Assembly: GCA_002353205.1 (NCBI GenBank)
Contig: DEJE01000022.1
Location: 84,123-120,630 of the forward strand
DNA from: Prevotella sp. UBA2756
Lineage (GTDB): Bacteria; Bacteroidota; Bacteroidia; Bacteroidales; Bacteroidaceae
Length of the DNA stretch: 36,508 nt
Direction: 5' to 3'
Shown in pieces: positions 32,518 to 36,508 of the stretch. Numbering within the stretch: the stretch's first letter is position 1; each line of letters begins with the position of its first letter. The notes below the pieces were generated by a model. The model had not been told where the DNA came from. It saw nothing but the letters and a program-made list of their open reading frames with translations, and made no database searches. The translations under genes and the position numbers were made by a program.

Positions 32518-34074
32518 ATGGCAATCAAGAAAAGACCGGTCTCCCCACGTCAGAAGATGATCAATCTGATGTACGTCGTGCTCATGGCGATGCTCGCCAT
32601 GAACGTGTCGACGGAGGTGCTCGAGGGCTTCTCGCTCGTGGAGGAGAGCCTCAGTCGCACCACGAAGAACTCGACGAAGGAGAACCTTTCGATATACGGT
32701 GACTTCGAGGAACAGATGAAGAAGAACCCCACGAAGGTGAAGGAATGGTTCGAGAAAGCCACTACCGTGAAGCAGATGAGCGACTCGCTCTTCAACATGG
32801 CGCAGACGCTGAAGGAAGCCATCGTGCACGAAGCCGACGGCGACGACGGCGACCCGCAGAACATCCGCAACAAAGAAAATCTCGAAGCCGCCACGCAGGT
32901 GATGCTCTCGCCTGGCTCGCAGCGCGGCAAGAAGCTCTACGACGCCATCAACTCGTTTCGCGAGCGCATCCTGACGATGGTGAACGACGAGCGCCAGCGC
33001 GAGATCATCAAGAGCAACCTCACTACCAAACTGCCCGAGAAGGCGCATGCCATGGGCAAGAACTGGCAGCAATACATGTTCGAAGGAATGCCTGTGGCAG
33101 CCGCCGTCACGCTGCTCTCGAAGCTGCAGAGCGACGTGCGCTATGCCGAAGGCGAGGTGCTGCACACCCTTGTGGCCAACATCGACGTGAAGGACATCCG
33201 CGTGAACAAGCTCGACGCTTTCGTCATTCCTGAGAAAACGACGCTCTATCCGGGTGAGACCTTCGCCGCCAACATCGTCATGGCAGCCGTCGACACCACC
33301 ATGCAGCCCGAGATTTACATCAACGGACAGCACGTCAACCTGCGCGGAGGGAAGTATTCGTTCGGCGTCGGTGGAGTGGGAGAGCACTCTTTTGGCGGAT
33401 ACATTCTCACCCACAATGCGGCTGGAGAGAGCATACGGCGCGAGTTCTCGCAGAAGTACAGCGTCATCCCTGCTCCCAGCGGGGCAACGGTGGCTGCCGA
33501 CCTGATGAATGTGCTCTATGCCGGATTCCAGAACCCCATGAGTGTCAGCGTGCCGGGCGTGCCTCAGAACGCCGTCTCCGTCAGCATGGCCGGCGGAACG
33601 CTCACCGCCAAGGGCGACGGACACTATGTGGCCGTGCCGTCGGCTGTGGGTAAGGACGTGACGTTCACCGTCTCTGCCAATCAGGGCGGACATACACGAC
33701 AGATGGCACAGGTGACATTCAAGGTGCGCAAGCTGCCCGATCCCACTCCCTATATCGCCATCGGCGACAACCGCTACAAGGGTGGCGGACTGGCCAAAGC
33801 CTCGCTCATGGGCATCAGCAACCTGCGAGCAGCCATCGACGACGGTCTGCTCGACATCGAGTTCCGCGTGACGGGCTTCGAGGCGGTGTTCTACGACAAT
33901 ATGGGTAATGCCGTGCCGATGGCATCCAACGGCGCACAGTTCTCCGACCGGCAGAAAGATGCCTTCCGCAAACTGTCGCGCAACCGCCGCTTCTACATCA
34001 CACGTGTGCAGGCCGTGGGTCCCGACGGCATCGCCCGCACGCTCCCCGGAGCCATGGAAATCATCGTGAAGTAA
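32518..34074 (+). CDS. gldM: GldM/PorM type IX secretion motor protein
   Basis: A 518-residue protein with one N-terminal membrane helix (about 15-31, INLMYVVLMAMLAMNVS) preceded by a basic end with Arg6 and Arg11; one of these should pair with the glutamate of GldL. The large periplasmic part begins with TEVLEGFSLVEESLSRT, then a helical domain, and from about 225 several Ig-like domains (AFVIPEKTTLYPGETFAANI, GNRYKGGGLAKASLMGI-like motif GDNRYKGGG at about 418-426) ending in VGPDGIARTLPGAMEIIVK. These reach to the GldK-GldN ring at the outer membrane and transmit energy. Length and order fit the family. Fourth gene of the operon. Confidence 0.95.
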   Translation: MAIKKRPVSPRQKMINLMYVVLMAMLAMNVSTEVLEGFSLVEESLSRTTKNSTKENLSIYGDFEEQMKKNPTKVKEWFEKATTVKQMSDSLFNMAQTLKEAIVHEADGDDGDPQNIRNKENLEAATQVMLSPGSQRGKKLYDAINSFRERILTMVNDERQREIIKSNLTTKLPEKAHAMGKNWQQYMFEGMPVAAAVTLLSKLQSDVRYAEGEVLHTLVANIDVKDIRVNKLDAFVIPEKTTLYPGETFAANIVMAAVDTTMQPEIYINGQHVNLRGGKYSFGVGGVGEHSFGGYILTHNAAGESIRREFSQKYSVIPAPSGATVAADLMNVLYAGFQNPMSVSVPGVPQNAVSVSMAGGTLTAKGDGHYVAVPSAVGKDVTFTVSANQGGHTRQMAQVTFKVRKLPDPTPYIAIGDNRYKGGGLAKASLMGISNLRAAIDDGLLDIEFRVTGFEAVFYDNMGNAVPMASNGAQFSDRQKDAFRKLSRNRRFYITRVQAVGPDGIARTLPGAMEIIVK

Positions 34075-34114
34075 CCGTGCACTACGTGCGCCTATATTAT
34101 ATAAGTAAGGAACA

Positions 34115-35260
34115 ATGGTCAAAAGAAATATGAAAACAAGGACATCCCCACGAATGACGCGATGGTTGTTCGCTTTATCATTTATCATTTATCATTTGGC
34201 TTTTAGCCCCACAGGGGCGCTGGCACAGCCGCAGTCGCGACGCGCCGCCGAACAGCAGAAGCCCAAGTCGAACGCGGAGAACATGACCACCCGCGCACAG
34301 ATATCCTTCCCCGTGGCTTCGGCCATGCAAGAGGATGTGGTGTGGCGACGCGACATCTACCGCGAGCTTGATCTCATGGAAGAGAAGGCCAACGCCGGAC
34401 TGTACTACCCGCCAGAGCCCGTGGGCAACCAGAAGAACCTCTTCACCTACCTCTTCCAGCTGGTGCTGCGTGGTCCGAGGAATGGCGGCATACCAGCCTA
34501 CGAGTACCGTATCGACGGGCAGGAACTCTTCAACGACTCTGCACGCATCAAGCCGCTGCAGTTTCTCGACAACTACCACATCTTCTATGAACGCGTAAAC
34601 GGCCGACTGCGCATGGATCCGAGCGACATTCCTTCGCGCGAGGTGAAAGGATACTACATCAAGGAGAGTGCCTACTACGACCAGGCCAACTCCACCTTCC
34701 ACACCAAGGTCATTGCACTCTGCCCCATTATGAGCCGCGAGGACGACTTCGGCGACGGAGCCACTAAGTATCCGCTCTTCTGGGTGCTCTACGACGACAT
34801 TGCGCCCTTCCTCTCCAAACAGACCATCATGACCAGCGACGTGAACAACGCGGCCACGATGAGTCTCGACGACTACTTCACGAAGAACATGTATCGTGGA
34901 AAGATCTATAAGACCACGAACATGCTCGGACAGACGCTCGCTCAATACTGCAACACCGACTCGGTCCTCACCAAGGAGCAGCAGCGCATTGAGAACGAGC
35001 TGCGCACCTTCGAGAAAAATATCTTCGGTGATCAGGCGAAGAAAGACTCGCTCGACAGCATCGCCAACCTCGCCGTTGACAAGAAGGGGAAAGTGAAGAA
35101 GCAGCGTCGCACGCGTCGCGGTTCCAACGACGACATTGCTGCCGACAACGGAAAAGATGAGCCGAAGGAGGCTCGTGAGCCAAAGGTGAAGACGAAGCGT
35201 CGCTCTTCTCGCTCATCGTCGGGATCGGCACGCATGAGCGTTCGTCGGGAAAGGCACTGA
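34115..35260 (+). CDS. gldN: GldN/PorN type IX secretion ring protein
   Basis: A 381-residue periplasmic protein that forms the ring with GldK. The family core begins after the signal peptide: EDVVWRRDIYRELDLMEEKA (about 73-92), NAGLYYPPEPVGNQKNLFTY, VKGYYIKESAYYDQANSTFH, RICPI-like CPIMSRED and PLFWVLYDD. The C-terminus from about 320 is very basic and low-complexity (KQRRTRRGS, KTKRRSSRSSSGS). The signal peptide's hydrophobic core is encoded partly by a heptamer repeat. Possible starts are 34115, 34130 and 34154; 34115 follows a purine-rich AAGGAA. Last gene of the porPKLMN operon. Confidence 0.93.
   Translation: MVKRNMKTRTSPRMTRWLFALSFIIYHLAFSPTGALAQPQSRRAAEQQKPKSNAENMTTRAQISFPVASAMQEDVVWRRDIYRELDLMEEKANAGLYYPPEPVGNQKNLFTYLFQLVLRGPRNGGIPAYEYRIDGQELFNDSARIKPLQFLDNYHIFYERVNGRLRMDPSDIPSREVKGYYIKESAYYDQANSTFHTKVIALCPIMSREDDFGDGATKYPLFWVLYDDIAPFLSKQTIMTSDVNNAATMSLDDYFTKNMYRGKIYKTTNMLGQTLAQYCNTDSVLTKEQQRIENELRTFEKNIFGDQAKKDSLDSIANLAVDKKGKVKKQRRTRRGSNDDIAADNGKDEPKEAREPKVKTKRRSSRSSSGSARMSVRRERH
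34174..34194 (+). repeat. Heptamer repeat (TTTATCA)x3 inside gldN
   Basis: Three exact copies of TTTATCA within the signal-peptide codons (SFIIYHL). Gain or loss of one unit would shift the reading frame. Confidence 0.95.
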
Positions 35261-35320
35261 TTGAGCGGAGAGTTCTTTTCAAGCAAAGTGAACGAAGAAT
35301 TAAGAGTTAAATAGTTAATA

Positions 35321-35347
35321 GTGCCGACAGCCATGAGCTGGCGGCAC
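35321..35347 (+). terminator. Hairpin between gldN and the beta-barrel gene
   Basis: GTGCCG pairs with CGGCAC, with an inner AGC/GCT. There is no T run, so it is a weak terminator or an mRNA-processing hairpin. Confidence 0.35.
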
Positions 35348-35375
35348 ATGTCAATCACCCAAGAATCCAAGAAAT

Positions 35376-35993
35376 ATGAAAAAGTTCTTCTCAACGATTA
35401 TCGTGATTGCGGCATTGCTGACAGCATTGCCAGCACAGGCACAGACAACGAAGGTACGCTTCGGTGTGAAAGGCGGACTCAACATCTCTGAGTTCTCCTT
35501 CAGTGACAAAGTGTTCAACTCGGAAAACAAGATGGGATTCTTCGTCGGTCCGACACTCACCTTCGGACTGCCCGTCGTAGGTCTCGGTGCCGACATCTCG
35601 GCGCTTTACAATGAGCGCAAGGCGGAGCTCAACGGATCTGACGTCAAGCAGAAGAGCCTCGACATTCCCGTCAACGTGCGCTATTCCATCGGTTTCAGCG
35701 AGGAAGCATGTCTGTATTTCGCTGCCGGACCGCAGTTCAGCTTCGCCCTCGGCGACAAAGCCTTGTCGTTCAAGGACAACGATCTCGGCGAAGTAGACTG
35801 GGAGTTCAAGAACACCGCCTTCAGCTTCAACGTCGGCGGAGGGTTCATCATCAACCACCTGCAGATCTCCGCTTCCTACAACATCCCCATCGGAACGACG
35901 GGCGACTACACATGGAAGGATACTGTTGACAAGGTGTTCCACGCCGACAGCAAGATCAAAGGGTGGCGCATCGCTGCGGCCTATTACTTCTGA
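35376..35993 (+). CDS. Outer-membrane beta-barrel protein (porin family)
   Basis: A 205-residue protein with signal peptide MKKFFSTIIVIAALLTALPA..QA and alternating strands of a small eight-stranded barrel (OMP_b-brl_2 type): VRFGVKGGLNISEF (about 27-40), MGFFVGPTLTFGLPVVGLGA, IPVNVRYSIGF, LYFAAGPQFSFALG, FSFNVGGGFIINHLQISASY and the C-terminal GWRIAAAYYF, with terminal Phe as expected for outer-membrane insertion. It resembles PorT-like proteins in fold, but I cannot claim it is PorT. It follows gldN by 115 bases and may be co-transcribed; a clear terminator follows it. Confidence 0.8.
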   Translation: MKKFFSTIIVIAALLTALPAQAQTTKVRFGVKGGLNISEFSFSDKVFNSENKMGFFVGPTLTFGLPVVGLGADISALYNERKAELNGSDVKQKSLDIPVNVRYSIGFSEEACLYFAAGPQFSFALGDKALSFKDNDLGEVDWEFKNTAFSFNVGGGFIINHLQISASYNIPIGTTGDYTWKDTVDKVFHADSKIKGWRIAAAYYF

Positions 35994-36019
35994 TTCCCAT
36001 CAACCCCATGACAGCATAA

Positions 36020-36063
36020 GCGTAGAGAGGATCCTTTCATCCTCGCTACGCATGTGTTTTTTT
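36020..36063 (+). terminator. Intrinsic terminator after the beta-barrel gene
   Basis: GCGTAG-A-GAGGAT pairs with ATCCTC-G-CTACGC (36020-36051), followed by seven T at 36057-36063. Confidence 0.9.
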
Positions 36064-36158
36064 GCGCCACAATCACCTCCTAATTTGCATGGGAATGGCA
36101 TAAAGAAGGTCGAAAAAGCCTAATCTCATAGCGATAAAACAAGAAAATGAGGGAAAAA

Positions 36159-36190
36159 TTTGGCCGTTTCAAAAAAAAACAGTACCTTTG
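36159..36190 (+). promoter_or_regulatory. Promoter of the initiator tRNA
   Basis: TTTG (36159-36162), 20 bases including an A9 run, TACCTTTG (36183-36190); initiation about 30 bases before the mature tRNA. Confidence 0.8.
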
Positions 36191-36226
36191 CACCCGCAAA
36201 TGAGGAAACACCTTGTTTGATTATAT

Positions 36227-36299
36227 CGCGGAGTGGAGCAGTTGGTAGCTCGCCAGGCTCATAACCTGGAGGTCGCATGTTCGAGTCCTGCCTCCGCAA
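36227..36299 (+). tRNA. tRNA-fMet (anticodon CAT)
   Basis: Cloverleaf: acceptor CGCGGAG with CTCCGCA, D-arm GAGC-AGTTGGTA-GCTC, anticodon arm CCAGG-CTCATAA-CCTGG (CAT at 36260-36262), T-loop TTCGAGT. The first base C faces A at position 72, the unpaired end that marks initiator tRNA. CCA is not encoded. Two oddities: the anticodon stem has A29-T41 where most initiators have three G-C pairs, and the T-stem (GCATG/CCTGC) contains a T-C mismatch. Confidence 0.92.
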
Positions 36300-36508
36300 C
36301 TCTCAGAAGCCCGAAGTCTTTTCGACTCGGGCTTCTTTCGTTTTGCTGCAGCAAGACCCTTCACATGCTCCCGGTCGCAGTTCTTCGCAAAGCGAAGCGT
36401 CCCTTCGGGTCGAGCGCGAGTCCTGCCTCCGCAACTCTCAGAAGCCCGATGTCTTTTCGACTCGGGCTTCTTTCTTTTTGCTGCAGCAAGACTCTCACAT
36501 GCTCCGGT
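36282..36508. repeat. 135-base-period duplication of the tRNA 3' end and terminator
   Basis: The segment from CGAG at 36282 (last 18 bases of the tRNA, then the terminator and CTGCAGCAAGA) reappears from CGAG at 36417 to the window end with few differences. The second copy lacks the rest of the tRNA; between them lies the unrelated stretch of about 36387-36416 with two small hairpins. The second terminator is at about 36440-36480. Confidence 0.9.
36305..36344 (+). terminator. Intrinsic terminator of the tRNA
   Basis: AGAAGCCCGA (36305-36314) pairs with TCGGGCTTCT (36327-36336), with inner GTC/GAC, followed by TTCGTTTT. Confidence 0.85.

Noticed and set aside
32494..34188. 564-codon open frame on the minus strand
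   Set aside because: Antisense to gldM; rich in His, Val and Arg, as shadow frames of GC-rich genes are.
36387..36436. Second tRNA gene
   Set aside because: Only the last 18 bases of a tRNA are present; the preceding bases form other hairpins and cannot make the acceptor, D or anticodon arms.

Overview
The window looks like a chromosomal segment of a Bacteroidales bacterium, most likely Prevotella-like. The reasons are Bacteroidetes promoters (TTTG, 18-20 bases, TAnnTTTG) instead of -35/-10 boxes, almost no Shine-Dalgarno sequences, many secreted proteins and lipoproteins, a complete type IX secretion core (porP-gldKLMN), and family-typical corrin enzyme fusions. The genus is inferred, not proven. 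The backbone is GC-rich; about 20.9-26.3 kb and the first 0.7 kb are clearly AT-richer.

Layout. 1-171 is the edge of a CRISPR array (46-base repeats, 30-base spacers, type II-C-like), followed by an orphan small ORF and a terminator. 745-2610 is a secreted CE1-like esterase. 2617-6609 is a minus-strand run: PP2C-like protein, histidine acid phosphatase, DUF3089 lipoprotein and LolA-like protein. 6794-8672 holds a DUF445 membrane protein and a convergent EamA transporter. 8919-11233 is a BtuF/BtuC-like uptake pair without its ATPase.

11337-19327 is an anaerobic cobalamin locus. A B12 riboswitch and a duplicated promoter drive four two-domain fusions on the minus strand (CbiH-CbiC, CbiE-CbiT, CbiG-CbiF, CbiJ-CbiD), and cbiA diverges on the plus strand. 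Together they cover every step from cobalt-precorrin-3 to cob(II)yrinate a,c-diamide. The neighbouring uptake pair fits corrinoid or metal-chelate import.

19324-20850 holds ridA, a gene remnant and a lipoprotein. 20976-26300 is a decayed mobile-element island: a mobV fragment without its relaxase domain, a four-gene cargo operon (secreted protein, lipoprotein, frameshifted HNH endonuclease, unknown protein) with a long structured leader, a KilA-N-family gene lacking its N-terminal domain, a candidate short structured RNA and tandem repeats. No integrase is present.

26561-28798 is a modular GH10 xylanase. 28987-35260 is the type IX secretion operon, followed by an outer-membrane beta-barrel protein and an initiator tRNA whose 3' end and terminator are duplicated 135 bases downstream. 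The cargo operon is the best candidate for something undescribed; its function cannot be read from sequence alone.
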